Assembly: GCA_022559985.1 (NCBI GenBank)
Contig: JAFJTR010000045.1
Coordinates: 62,001 to 126,000 of the forward strand
Reading direction: 5' to 3'
Origin: Parastagonospora avenae f. sp. tritici 18332-5
Lineage: Eukaryota; Ascomycota; Dothideomycetes; Pleosporales; Phaeosphaeriaceae
DNA: 64,000 nucleotides
This document shows, piece after piece, positions 31,855 to 43,702 of the stretch. Position numbers and translations under genes: made by a program. The notes below the pieces were generated by a model. It was not told where the DNA came from. It saw nothing but the letters and a program-made list of their open reading frames with translations, and ran no database searches. Within the stretch, counting starts at the first letter, position 1. The number at the start of each line of letters is the position of its first letter.

Positions 31855-32667
31855 ATGGACGACGAGAACATGGCGGATGTGTGCCAATAGGGCAGAATGT
31901 GAGTAACACAATCATTACTTTGACATAAACTACCCGCTGATTTTGACCAGCGTCTAATTCACCATCAATGATCCCGATTATCTGTTGCCCATCACCGTCT
32001 ATTACAGCCTCCTCACAACCTTCGTCCCTGACCTCGCTAAGCTCTTCAAGAAGCCAAGCGTTCGCGTCAAACTCAACGTATACTTCTCCGTTATCAACAC
32101 ATTCATGCATTGGCTGCTACAAGAGTACGAGAGGACACCATCGGACAGGCGCCCCATAGATATCATCTGGAAAGAGATGCACGCTACGCAGTACTTTGTG
32201 GACAAGGTGTTTTACTTTTGCAAGCATGTCTCGGAGTTCCCCAAAGTGGAGGACGCAGAGACGTTCATTGAGACCTTCCTCTTCGCGGACACGAACAACA
32301 TATCGACGCTTCGCTTGGATGCCATACATCGCCTCATACACTGTTTCAACACCAGCTTCGAAGGTGGCGAGCGAGATGACTGAGAAGCATCGACTCTGGG
32401 CTGGTTCGACGCGTTTACAACACGACTGCTAGCGATTCTCCGATTAGAAAAGTCTTGATGATTGGGGGCTCGATGCTTATCTCTGGCTGCACGGAGCTAA
32501 GCATGGATGCTCCAGTAGAGTTTCTCCTCGATATGCTTAAAGAGCTAACAAGGAAGGGGGGTAAGAGGATACTCGGCGCAGTACTGTTGGCTTATGAGTT
32601 CCCTGAACCTCTGACCCAACAAGGAAGGAGTCAATGCGGGCGACACGAGGCCGGCTGGCGTGACTAG
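31855..32667 (+). pseudogene. BTB/POZ-domain protein, degraded copy
   Basis: Exon 1 (31855-31898) is again 44 nt with a phase-2 donor (GTGAGT at 31899) but contains TAG near its end. The acceptor TTGACCAG restores the frame, which then meets TAA at about 31957 before reading FTINDPDYLLPITVYYSLL, VPDLAKLFKKPSVRVKLNVY, VINTFMHWLLQEYE and FIETFLFADTNNISTLRLDA. The frame ends at 32383. The following 32455-32667 (including APVEFLLDMLKELTRK) matches the C-terminal part of the copy at 30.7 kb in another frame, so a frameshift is likely. The most damaged of the five copies, together with the one at 0.9 kb. Confidence 0.6.
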
Positions 32668-32997
32668 AATTGAGCTTGGGTGAGTTCTAGCCATTGCCCA
32701 GCCAAGAAGACTGCAGGATGAATGCATGCATGTTCGGCCTGAAGCCTGAAGAAAGATCCGCAGATAGCCACAATCACATTCCATGAAGACACACAGTTTG
32801 CACTTTTCGAGTTTCCATTGAACCTGCCGTCCTATACACATCTCAAGACGCCGTCATTGTATTCTCCTAGATGATCCGTATGCATGTCGTATCACGGAAA
32901 GGTCGTGAACGTTCTGCCCAGCAGGGGGAGTATGCCGCTGATTCCTTTTGGACACCCCGAGTAAGGCAAATGTGGAAGAAGATGCGAAAGAAAGCGC

Positions 32998-33498
32998 TTA
33001 GTCGAAAAGACCGAAGCCCATGTCGTCGTCTGACTCTTCCTTCTCTGTGTGGTGCGTTAGTGTCTGTTCTTCGCATGACTGTGGATTGGGTCAACGTACC
33101 CTCCTCCTTCTTCTCCTCTTCCGCTGGTGCATCGGCACCGCCAGCAGCAGCACCTCCGGCACCACCGGCAGCGGGGGCAGAGGCAGCGCCACCGCCTGAG
33201 CCGACGTTCAGGAGCAGGTCCTTGACATCCTTGCCCTCAAGAGCCTATTTCCACATCAGAAACCGTGTCTCGCATGCAATTCACTCTGTCATGCGCACCT
33301 TGGCGAACAGAGTTGTCCAGATGGGCTCGACTTCCTCGATCTTTGCGGCCTTGATCAGCGATTGGAGCTTGTCGGCCTGCGATTTGTTAGTATAAGCAAG
33401 TGGACGCAGCCGCGCTCGAATAATCGTACAGTGATGTCGACACCGTCATCGGCGAGGATGAGAGCGGCGTAGGAGGTTGCGAGCTCAGAGGTAGACAT
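32998..33498 (-). CDS. rpp1: 60S acidic ribosomal protein P1
   Basis: Four exons, 33498-33430, 33376-33299, 33244-33100 and 33044-32998, encode 112 residues. P1 pairs with P2 and binds P0 to form the ribosomal stalk that recruits translation GTPases. N-terminal helix domain: STSELATSYAALILADDGVD, then ADKLQSLIKAAKIEEVEPIW and LEGKDVKDLLLNVGSGGG. An Ala/Gly-rich hinge leads to the acidic tail EEEKKEE and the invariant C-terminal SDDDMGFGLFD. The opening TSELATSYAALIL marks it as P1 rather than P2. Three introns in so short a gene is common for ribosomal protein genes; splice junctions all fit GT-AG and the frame closes exactly. It is divergent to the UPF0662 gene. Confidence 0.97.
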
Positions 33499-33840
33499 TG
33501 TGACGTTGGTCGTGACGATTGTCGTGTGTGTTTGACGGAGAGTTTCGCAATGTAGAATGTGTGAGGTCCGCGATCCGAATATTGCAGTCGCACTTTCTCG
33601 TAAGCGATGCGCTAATCTCTGCGTGGTAAGGTGGCGGCTCGTGCGCAGGGCTGCCAGTGCCCCTCCTAGGCGATAGCGATAGGCCGACCTGTGACGTCCG
33701 ACTTCCCCGCTATACGCTCTTGGCTGCTGCAGCCATTGCCGGCAAAGTCGCAAGCTCAAAGTCCCTCGCGCCCCTTCAGACAACTTTAACTTCGCTCAAC
33801 GACTTGCCTAGAGGTCGTCGATCAATTGTTGCAGCCGAAG
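33499..33840. promoter_or_regulatory. Divergent promoter rpp1 / UPF0662 gene
   Basis: Start codons face away across 342 bp. The interval is GC-rich with no recognised gene; a strong promoter is expected for the ribosomal protein gene, but I cannot identify a named element with confidence. Confidence 0.45.
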
Positions 33841-35627
33841 ATGACAGACTCGCCTCTACCCCGGATACCGCTGGACCCGAAGGAGCAGCCGATACTGGAT
33901 AAGCTGCAATCGATACGGACCGAGCTGGAATTATTGAAGCGTGACCGTTCAACGTATGTCAAGAGCCAAGATGTTCTGAACCTGTATGATCAGGTCATCG
34001 AACAGGTCGTCATTCTGAACGAAATCCGAGAAACGAAACGGCTGGAGCAAAATAAGGGTTTGTTGCCACAAATCCCTGTCATATTATTTCGCACACAGCT
34101 GACTTGTTACAGTCGACTACATGCTTGATGACTGCTTTCAGCTCATTTCACTAGCGTATCTGACGGTAGGAAAGAATCATGAGCCACCAGCAGTGTGAGT
34201 ATGCTGTGCTTCGGCTTGCTGTGTTTTCACTGACAGTTTGGTGCAGATATTCGTACATATCGACAATCAAGGTGATTGTATGCAGATCTTCTTCTCATCA
34301 GATTCTAATCCAATACAGCGCTTACTGGACCACCTGAAAGAGGCTACATTCTACTCGCCAAAGGACCTCGAGGCTCTCTCTAAGAATCTCGTTGACTGCC
34401 GTCATTATGTCAAGAGAGGCCGTGATAAGCACATACCACACCTCCTCACCCTCCTAGATGCTCGCATCAAGGTGTGCGAAGAGATATTGGCAGAGCTTGA
34501 ACTCAACCTCTCGCAATTGACCCCAGAGCTCATACCACTTTGGGACAAGCTAGTTTCCTTGCTGCGGTCCTTAGCCGGCTGCAACGCAAGATCGAAGGTT
34601 TGTACCACACTGTCCTGTCAAATCACTTGCTGACAAGATCACAGTTCCCAAACGAGGAAGTGGACGAGTACCAAAAAGAGCTTATCAAGGTCCAAGAAGC
34701 GCTTAAAGAACATGGCATCCTCGCATACGAAGCTACTGGAACTACGGAGGAAAAGCTAGCCGAGATGGTCGACAAGATGCAGATTGCCGCCGCAAATCCT
34801 GAGCCTGCACCAGCGGCAAAGGATCTTCTCGGAACCCTTTTGCGACGAAATCTCCTCTGGGTGACTCTCATCAAACAGAAGTATGTTGGCCCCATGTGCC
34901 AAGAAGATGGAGAGCTTACGCAGAAACAGACAAGGCCGGATAGCACCAGCGTTCCAAGACACATACGACAAACTCCTTGCCATCAGGAACAAGCTTGAGA
35001 AGCTCACACTCACACAAGCCTGGTCTTTACGTGAGACAGATCTTTGGGACTACCAACGTCAACTTGATCGCATTGATGAGTCGCGAGTTGACGGCAACTT
35101 CTTCGATGCTCTTGGAAGACCTGCAGAGATCTACGAGCAGAGAGTAAGCTACGCTGACACTATGAGCTTGTGCAAAACGGCTAACCTATCCGCAGACACT
35201 ACTCTATCTTCTGCGAAAGAGCTATGCGCTCGTTTACCAACTCCTCATGACCTCGGAACCGGTCTCGGAGGCACTGCTCCCAATCTATAACCAGCTGACA
35301 ACTCTACGAAAATGCTTGCTGGATGTAAAGAAATTGGGTGGTGTTTCGTCGCCCAGAGAGCTCTATCCGTACAGCATGAAGGTACGCAACATGACCCCTG
35401 GTACGGTTTCCAAATTGACATCGCTACAGCTAAACTCGATCGACAACATGCGAAAAGATGGGAAGTTCATGGTTGGTAACGAAATTCCAGACGGCCAAGG
35501 GCGCGTGACGCAACTGCTCGAGGAATGCTTCGACCTTGCATACGAGCTGCGCAACGATGCCGAAGAGGACAGCTCCGCCGAAGCGACTCCCCAGAGCGAA
35601 ACACCCAACGAACCGTTGGCGGCATGA
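33841..35627 (+). CDS. UPF0662 family protein (Cub1/Ypl260w-like)
   Basis: Seven exons, 33841-34057, 34113-34194, 34247-34271, 34319-34597, 34645-34880, 34924-35143 and 35196-35627, give 496 residues with a continuous frame. The family (S. cerevisiae Ypl260w, S. pombe C30C2.08) is conserved across fungi and almost entirely alpha-helical; its biochemical role is not established. Landmarks: DKLQSIRTELELLKRDRSTYV at the start, VDYMLDDCFQLISLAYLTVG across intron 1, RLLDHLKEATFYSPKDLEAL, CRHYVKRGRDKHIPHLLTLL, KQKNRQGRIAPAFQDTYDKL across intron 5, and MRKDGKFMVGNEIPDGQGRV near the end. Exon 3 is only 25 nt, yet its inclusion is required to keep the frame and yields YISTIK. The C-terminal 25 residues are acidic and Pro-rich. 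Confidence 0.9.
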
Positions 35628-35764
35628 TTTTTCGATGAATTACATCAGCCCGGAGTTGGCGTTGTGATCCGATGACTAGAAGTCACTGGATCGTGTACGG
35701 CTAGTTGCTTTGTTTTTTTGGCCGCATTGCCTTCCGACTTGTAACTTGTACCACATCAGTTTTT

Positions 35765-36355
35765 CTAATCCAACTGTATTTGATTGAGCTGCTCAAGTTC
35801 CGTTTCTGGTGGAAGTACCACTGGAGCATCTGCATCCTTGAAAGTGAGATGGCTCCCGTATGATATACAGAGTTCCTCTCCAGCCTGTAGATCTCTCCAA
35901 GCTCGATAAGTAATAACGAGACGCTTAGTGTCACGTTCCCATACGACATTCTGGTCTTGTGTCGAATGATTGAACATAGAACCCAGTCCAAAAACGACAG
36001 CCTGGGCCGACTTCTTGTCGCTGTTCGGGTTGGCGCAAGGCCAGTTACTTTCCACGTTAGCAGTAGACTTCAAAAATAATGCAAGCACTCACTACGTGTA
36101 GTGATACAACGAAGTCTTCTCTATGTGCTCCTTGTTCTCTTCCAAACCGAGCAATAACACTGGGCAGATGTCCAATATCGTCTTCGCTGGTATATCTTTT
36201 GTTGCGAAGACGCCACGACCTATAGATGCTCAGCTGGATCGCTCTGGGAATTTGGAAATGGTCACCAATGTTCAACCTTTCGGAGTGTCAAGCCGAATTT
36301 CCATGTCTGGACACCGCTGAAGCGAAATTCTCGGCTCTTCTATTATAATACCCAT
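35765..36355 (-). CDS. set7: Small SET-domain histone methyltransferase, Set7 type
   Basis: Exons 36355-36277, 36219-36096 and 36047-35765 give 161 residues, the length of S. pombe Set7 (about 147), which methylates histone H3 Lys37. The frame closes across both introns. SET motifs: KGRGVFATKDIPAKTILDIC (substrate- and cofactor-binding N-terminal block), PVLLLGLEENKEHIEKTSLYHY, then FGLGSMFNHSTQDQNVVW with the invariant NH pair, and LQAGEELCISYGSHLTF with the GEEL-x-ISYG catalytic Tyr. There is no pre-SET or post-SET Cys cluster, as in the Set7 group. Two ATGs are possible, 36355 and one 17 codons downstream (residue 18, at EIRLDTPK); I chose the first because the frame is open. Orthology is judged from remembered family features and is strong but not tested. 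Convergent with the UPF0662 gene, 137 bp apart. Confidence 0.85.
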
Positions 36356-36507
36356 GTTTGTGTTTGCGTGAACGAGGTTAACTCCGAACAGTCATTTTCA
36401 CTTTTCGTGCCGGCGCAGTTGCCCGATGAGATCTGAGCACAGACCTCGATGAAGCGTGGGGTGGACGCGAGCTCCGTCATTCTCCAGAGCTCACCACTCC
36501 CGCAGCC

Positions 36508-37892
36508 ATGGCTCACCAGCGCAATCAACCCTCTATGGGCGATTCGCTCAAAACGCCGCATTCAGTGAGCTTGAAAGTTTTACGGTACGTTTTATCTCTA
36601 TCACAGCTGTCTTTCTGCCGTCCAGCAGCTTGCTCTGAGTGGCTTCGACTTGCGTCTGCGAGCTTCGCAAAGACTACTGAAGCTGCTTGAGTTACCTTGA
36701 GCGGGGCCAGTTCAGACGCTCACCAAAGCACACGAATTCTGATTCACTTCAGGCTGTCCCGACCGTCGCTCGCAACACAGCACCCACTGCCCAATTCGCA
36801 AGATCTAGGCATCTCGCCAAAAGCGTCGCTAGCCTACCCCTCGCAAGACGATTCGAACAGCAAATTCCTCCTCAGTCCTGTGCTCAACCTACCTGAGGCT
36901 TTCGGCAGCGCTTATGTTGGCGAGACATTCTCGTGCACGCTGTGCGCCAACAATGAGCTCGATGCTTCGGACACCAGCAGAGCGGTCAGCGGTGTGAGGA
37001 TACAAGGAGATATGCAGACGCCCTCGAATCCCGCTGGCTCGCCTCTGGATCTAGCAGGTTCGCTCGAAGATGGAGAAGACGCCGCATCACCTGGGCCAGG
37101 CGAATCGCTGCAGCGCATTCTGAGGTTCGAGCTGAAGGAGGAGGGTAATCACGTTCTGGCTGTCACAGTCACATACACAGAAACAGCATTGGGCGAAGGC
37201 AAAGCAGCCAGTGGACGCGTGCGAACATTCCGCAAGCTGTACCAATTTGTTGCGCAACAGCTGCTCAGTGTCAGGACAAAAGCAGGCGAACTGACCCAGC
37301 CGAACGGACCCTCCAAATATCTACTCGAGGCACAGCTTGAGAACATGGGCGAGGCTGCGGTCTGCCTAGAGGTGCGTGATTTGTTCCCATGTCACTGGAC
37401 CCCACAATGTGTTTACCCGCACCCGTGCCGTCTGTCGTACATTTCATCAATTCGTAACCGAGAATATGCATGGCCACCATTCCTTGGAGGATCGTCTGCA
37501 CTAGTTACATTGCGAATCTCGTTCAAGTAATATCGACATCGCGATATTTCCCAACACTCCCGAGGTTCACGATATCGGGTGGTGAAACCAGGGCTAACAC
37601 TATGCAGGCGGTAAATGTTAATCCGAAACCCTCACTTAGATCTACGTCCCTGAATTGGGATGCACATCCACCAGGTACAGGTTACCATAATGCGCCGATA
37701 CTAAGTCCTCGCGACGTGGTCCAGGTGGCATTTATCTTGGAACACGAAACTGGCGTCGAGCAATCAGACATCGAGGAACCTGGACCAGAGTCAGACAACA
37801 AGAGGCTTCTAGGACAGTTGGCGATCCAATGGCGCGGCGCGTTAGGCGATCGCGGTTCCTTGAGCACCGGCTGGCTCATGTGCAGACGTTGA
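36508..37892 (+). CDS. TRAPPC13-like trafficking complex subunit
   Basis: Exons 36508-36584, 36753-37371 and 37608-37892 give 326 residues. TRAPPC13 (DUF974) is a subunit of metazoan and filamentous-fungal TRAPP complexes, tethers and Rab GEFs in ER-Golgi and autophagic traffic; budding yeast lacks it. Family blocks: SVSLKVLR/LSRPSL across intron 1, LPEAFGSAYVGETFSCTLCANNE (about 74-96), LRFELKEEGNHVLAVTVTYT, RKLYQFVAQQLLSVRTK, YLLEAQLENMGEAAVCLE, and the closing LAIQWRGALGDRGSLSTGWL. Introns of 168 and 236 nt are unusually long for this window; both have good ends, the second a GGCTAACAC branch site. It starts 152 bp from set7, divergently. The protein might extend a little further by another intron near 37880, but I end it at the first stop. 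Confidence 0.85.
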
Positions 37893-40190
37893 GAGCCAAA
37901 TTGGTAAGAGTCGTTATATCAGACCACAGGTTTTGGTAGAGCCCGCCAGGTCTCGTACCTGAATTATGGTGGTCAAACACGGGCACGATCGACATGTCGT
38001 CGGGCTTTTCTGACTCGATGTTATAATTCGCGCGGACTTGTTTCCGAACGTCTCCCAACGTTCATCCTCGGATGCACCTGTCCGCGAAGTATCACTTTGG
38101 GCATGCAGCCCCGGCCGAGAACATGTTTCGCAAGAGTCGTGCTGCTTTACAACGTTCAATGTTCGATCGCGCAAAGCATCAGCGAAGCATGGCGTTGGGC
38201 ATGACTGTATCTCTACGACAACCGTGTCGGCTTCTCAACTGCGACAGCCTGCAACTCCGACTCAAGCTGGATCTGTTGTCAAACAAGGTTTCGAAATTGT
38301 CAGACGCCGGCTATGAAGTGGGGTCCGTTGCGATGCTTGATCGACATGAACCAGCGATCGTGGAGTAATTCTACATCTAGACTAGGGACATCCTCGATCA
38401 TCTCACCGGGATTCACCGCGTCATACAATAGAGCGCAGTTATGTGCCTACGAAGACTCACTGGCACCCAACTATCGAAAGGGTCGACCAGAATCCCCCAG
38501 CACATGCATCTTGAATTCGATGAGACTACGAATCGGACGGCAAGGGTACCCCACATGCAAAAGTGGGTCCGGCGACGACCGAGCGACATGGGGCCTCATC
38601 TTCACCAATCCTATGAACAGGTTAAGGGTCTGCTCGCGATCGCCAGCGAGACTTCATTTTACAATGGGGCAGTGTCGGTTGCTCAGGGTCTGAGAGGGCA
38701 AACATGGCCGAGGATAATCTGCGCTGACGAGAGATATGGCTATAGAGAGCAGGAGGAGATGCAGATCACACTCGGTCTGCTCGGAGCAATATGCAGTTGG
38801 AAGAAATACTTCCGCGCATACACGAGATCGCGATAGACATTGCGGCTTTGGTGCTGATGCAGACGATTGTACGAACAAGTGGTCTCAGCAATGCAAATTT
38901 GAACAAGATCGCCCCGGTAATGACACTGTGGGCTCGTTTACACGGTGTGCATACACTAGCCCCAGCGTCTAATGTGGAAGGACGTTGCCGGGCTGCAGGT
39001 ACACATGGCTTGGATGCAAGCATGGCGTCCGAGGATGAATGCTGCTGTGTCTATGCAAAGGATCGTATGACCGTGCCTCCTTCTTCAAGGAGACGTGTGA
39101 CCGCGGTGATGTGCAGAGTTCGCAACGAGCGGCTTCTTCCTACAACAAGTCGATCGAATAAGACCAGGACACACGATGCATATGCACAGCATAGGTGTGT
39201 AGGGTGTATGTGGGATTGTCCCGCCGCACACCTGCGGTGTGGACATGTTGAAAGTGACTGCTGCGTGTCTCTTCGCACTGCGCGGTGCCACCCCTTTTCC
39301 TGCGATGCGCATGTCCGTTGTGCATGCGCTTTCCCGCTGAAACCTCAGTCTCCCATGTCTCCCGCACTCGACGCTCGCTATATATAAATTGCACACACCA
39401 CAACAAATTAGGTTGGCGCAGGCCGCACCCCTGAATTGGGACGCTGGCGGCGTCCCAATCAAGCACAGTCGTTGTTTCCCAAGGCCAGGGTCCGCTTACG
39501 CACGGCCTTATGCGTCCTGCGTAGGGACGCGAAACAATGAGACAATCAATATCAATCTGGCAACGCGTTCGAAGGCATCCGGGGCGACGCATACAGTGTG
39601 TAGAGGCGCAGAGCCAGGAACCGTTCATCCTGCAGTCCGCGGGCGTGTCGTTGGCTGGCACGCAGCAGGCCTGGCCGGTCACCGAGTGCTAGTTGCGGGA
39701 CGTCTTGTGCGCTAGCCTCAAGCGCCTCTGCGTCTTATCGCAAGCGGGAGACGAGAGGTCAATCTGGCTAGCAGTGCCAGAGCCCGTCCCTTTTGAATGG
39801 TCTGTGAGCCGCTGCTGCACCGCTGGAATATCTGCTACCCACCACGTCTCCACGCCCTCACGCCCTCTTCCCCGACGCCATCGTCCATAGCAACAATTTA
39901 CGACTTCACCTTTTAGTACTGCTCTCGCTTCCGGCCAAGCTCCCCGTTCGTTTCATACACAGGCGGCGCCCGTGCAACATTTCTGCCACCGTCGCACAAC
40001 GGAAGCCCTTCCCGTGCATAACCTGACGCCCTGCACTCCGACACACAACACCGTTGGACCGTAGAGGAGGCGTCCAATTGCCAATGACCTGAGCCGCGAC
40101 CCACTCGAGCCTTATCACACAGTGACTGCGCACCCGACGCTCTTTAACAGCCATTGATCTTTTTTGGATATCCTATGACCTAGCATCACC
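37893..40190. other. Intergenic with possible gene remnant and hairpin
   Basis: A 98-codon ATG frame (38072-38368) and overlapping frames 38441-38836 and 38791-39387 are the only candidates. None has a known domain. Protein-like stretches (KGLLAIASETSFYNGAVSV in one frame, EEILPRIHEIAIDIAALVL in the next) suggest an old, frameshifted gene. A TATATATAAA-like box at about 39380 and a perfect hairpin at 39435-39459 lie in front of the DENN gene leader. The rest, 39460-40190, reads as a long pyrimidine-rich leader. Confidence 0.35.
39435..39459. repeat. Perfect 10-bp inverted repeat, 5-nt loop
   Basis: ATTGGGACGC, loop TGGCG, GCGTCCCAAT. The arms include the CCAAT pentamer on one side. It sits about 55 bp downstream of a TATATATAAA-like box and 730 bp before the DENN-protein start codon. 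Could be a paired factor-binding site or an RNA hairpin in the leader. Confidence 0.8.
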
Positions 40191-43100
40191 ATGGCACCCG
40201 CTCCCACTGCCGAGGGCACTGCGCCGCTCGCCGACTATTTCTTCATCTCTGGCATCGAGTCGTCGCAGGTCTACGACGAGCGCGCACAGCAGAATGGCAT
40301 TGGCTTAGTCACGTCCCCGCTCGCCGCCCCGCCAGTCGACGAGACCATTGAAGAAGATCGCGCCCTGGAGACGGACTCAAGCCGGCCCGCGTCACAGGAG
40401 GGCCTGCCTAACGGTGATAGTTATAATAGGCGCTCTGGCGGGCGTATGAGTGAGCACCGAAACTCAGTCGGAACGATTATTGGCCCCGACAGCAAACACA
40501 CCGCGAGTAACCGCAGCAGCACAACAATCAAGGGCGTACAGCTGCTTGGTTCCGGCCTGAGCGAGCAAGACTTTGAGAATGCGCTGCGCAAATTCGCTTC
40601 GGAGCGAGACAATTTTCTCGAGGAAATCCAATTTACCGCTGGCGTTGCGCAACAGAACCGCCCCACCTCCACCCGACCGCGCCCGCGACCGCAGCGAGTG
40701 CAACACCCGGGCAACGAAGATGGCGGAAATCTCAGATCCGGAGTTGGAAGCATCAGGCGGCGGATATCAACTATGCAGAGTAGTCTGAAGCGACAGTCTT
40801 CAAACGCCCGACAATGTATGTGGAAACCCGAGACCGCGTACCGCCATGGCGCAGATCTGCACATGCATCTGCACCAAGCCACATTTTGTTTCGTTATTTT
40901 GACCCGCAATTACTGACATGCAGGCAGCCTCAATACGTACATCGAAGCGGATGTCTGGATACAACTCGGTAATACCGGCGCCGCAGCCATTCACACCGGA
41001 GCCAAACATGCACCCTCTGCTGCGCCGCTACGAGCCCGTTCTCCTGGACCGCTATCCCCCGAAGAATATGGTTGAGGAGCTGAAAAGACGAAACCCCTTT
41101 CCAGATTACGTGCCGATGTTTGCTTTTCCCAACGACGTCAGCGTAGTCTCCTCGGACGAGCGCCCAAAGACCCAATGGCACGGATTCGCAATGACCGGTG
41201 GTGATAGCTGCAAACTTTACGGGATTTGCGTTATTGTCTGGCTGCCGTTGAACTCCACAGCTGCTGAAGGATTGGAGCGCCAATGCGAAGAATGGCGCAG
41301 GGTCCACATGAATCCAGAAGAGCGGGAATTGGCAAGCAGCTTAGGAGAGCGTCTTGCGCTGGAGCGTGCGAAGCTGTCTCAACTTTTGTCTCAACTGCCG
41401 GCCGTGGCTCCAGAGTCTCAGGAGCGCGAGGACCTGGAGGACCAGATTAGCGCGGTAGAAGAAAAGATCCAGCTCATGACAGATCTGCTCCGCCCGGTTA
41501 GGCACGGAGCTGCTTCCAAGATCGAGGGTCTGACCGATGGAGAGACTGGCTTGTGGATCCCACGTGCCTACGGCGTTATGGGCCGAGACGCCAGTCTGAC
41601 ACCCTTCTGGAAGGAATGGCTGAAAGCAGTTGTCGTCCCCATGACCAATGGTGCGATTCTGCGCGTTCCCGCAAGCTCACCCCGAATTGGCATGTGGCAG
41701 CCGTTGGAGCGATACGTGGTCAACCTCTGTGCGGAAGCTCTTAGTCCGATCACCTCCATTACACAGGTTGAATTAGCAGTTCGCGAGCTGCGAATGTATG
41801 CTCGCAAAGAAGCGGTCAACGAGATTCCTGGATCCCGCAACATCGACATCTACGCCCTCTTCCGATGCCTTTCGATCCCGAACATTGTCACGCTCTTCGA
41901 ATTTGTGCTCAGTGAGTCGAGGATCATTCTCCTCTCCTCACATACAGCAATGCTGCATCTTGCAAGCATGGCAATCGTCAACTTGCTGTATCCGTTCCAG
42001 TGGGCCGGCGTGTTCATACCGATCTTGCCCGCCCGTCTGGTCCAAACGATCGAAGCCCCCTGTCCCTATATTGTTGGCATCGAGCGTCGATACGAGCCGG
42101 CCGATTACCCCGAGGACGAATACGTGCTCATTGACCTGGATGCCGACTCGATTGTCTCAAATGGTCCACCGCCTCCAGCTCTGCCACGCCAGCAGCGGCG
42201 TAAACTAATGTCTCTTCTCCAGCATTCTGCCCCGCATCACGCTCGATTTGGCGTACCAACTGGGCCTCCTCAATATGCTGTAGAAGCATACCCTTACGAC
42301 ACATTCTGTTCGGAGAACCCCAACGTGTTCTCTCACAAAGCGCATCCTTCCACGATCCAGACCTACGTTGGTCTTAACTCAACATCATTCGGCGCTGTTG
42401 GCGGACCACCCAGCTCAAAGCCTTTGATCCATAATGCATTCTTACAGTCGAGTGCTTCTAGTCGGGGCAACGATAGGCCAACGACTGCCACAACCGTTAA
42501 GACCTACAATTCGCCACCCTCGCCCAAGATATCGCCAGTTTCGACAGTGTTCCCTCCCATGCCCAGCACACCAATTTCCCGTAGTGATTCTGGATATGCT
42601 TTACAGGTTCAACAACTCCGAGAGAAGCGATCGGGTCATTTTGAAACATCGTCCCGTCGGAGTTCTTCGTTTGGTTTCTCAGAACGTGTACCCCCATTGC
42701 GAAGGCCCAGCCAACCATTCCTCGGACACGCTCCTAGCGCCTCAACATCCTCTTTGAGTCACGAATATCACGCTGGATCTTCCTATGCCCCATCAGTATA
42801 TGCGCAGTCGACGTTGGCAGCATCGACGATCATGCCTGGCATGGCGATGCAGCCAGTCCGTAACACGGCGACGACGCAGTGGCAAGAAGGACATTGTCTG
42901 CAGTGGCGGCCCCATGAGGAAAAGGCCAGCTGTTCAATCTGCGAGGAGAAATCCGACGATGGACTCTATCGTTGTACTGGTAAGTTGCACGTCATCTTAA
43001 CTTAGCTCCTATCTAACATACCACAGGCTGCACCACGTTTGCCCACGGCCGATGTGTCGATTCCATCTGTATCGTCTGTCCCACAGCTTTCCGACCAGAT

Positions 43101-43702
43101 CAAGTTCGTGCCTCGTTCGTGCGATGTTTTGCCAGTCTGCTGTACACGTACAGGCGCTTCATGGTTCCAGCGACTGGTGAGCGCAAGAAGTCTGGGATGC
43201 ATTATCAGTTCAAGATGGACGAATTCATGAAGAGCCAGCCGAGTGAAAACGTGCAGTATTTGGCCACTCTGCAACAGACGCAAGGTTCGTAACTCCATTC
43301 CGCATGACCATGCTAGTTTGCTAACGTGAAAAAGGCTTCAACGAATTCATCCACGAACGCGAGAGTAAGCGAGCAGACGACCCCACCGTCAAACTCTTCG
43401 ACGAAGTCATCCTCGCAAAGCGCAACCGCGGCAAATCATCCTTCTTCTCCAGATCCAAGGCCGACTTCCTCTCCGACACGAGCGATCACCTCTGGCGCAC
43501 CGCATCCGCCACTCCACCCAACTCACGCTTCCCCGGCGACTATCGCTCTGTGATCAGTCGCATTCCTTCAAAGCTCGACCCCACACTCATGAAAGAGCCC
43601 CGCGTCATCCAAGGCGTCCCACGCATCCCCATGGCCAAAGCCCGCCGCAAGCCTATTCCCTCTATGCTTGGACCGAACGGCACTGGCCCAACACCTTTTT
43701 GA
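40191..43702 (+). CDS. DENN-domain protein with C-terminal zinc finger
   Basis: Exons 40191-40815, 40928-42979, 43027-43284 and 43335-43702 give 1100 residues. DENN proteins are GDP-GTP exchange factors for Rab GTPases on membranes. The N-terminal 200 residues are mostly disordered but begin with LADYFFISGIESSQVYDE, the start of the uDENN module. The module resumes at PKNMVEELKRRNPFPDYVPMF and GFAMTGGDSCKLYGICVIVW (about 245-310). The cDENN core is at about 490-600: RNIDIYALFRCLSIPNIVTL, FEFVLSESRIILLSSHTAML, LLYPFQWAGVFIPILPARLV, CPYIVGIERRYEP. A Ser/Pro-rich linker carries a Cys/His cluster (CSICEEKSDDGLYRC, then CTTFAHGRCVDSICIVCP, about 877-915) that looks like a C1-type zinc finger interrupted by an intron. 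The last 190 residues include FVRCFASLLYTYRRFM, a dDENN-like helix. Exon 1 joins at the second of two adjacent AGs (40927), which is the one that keeps the frame. Confidence 0.9.
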
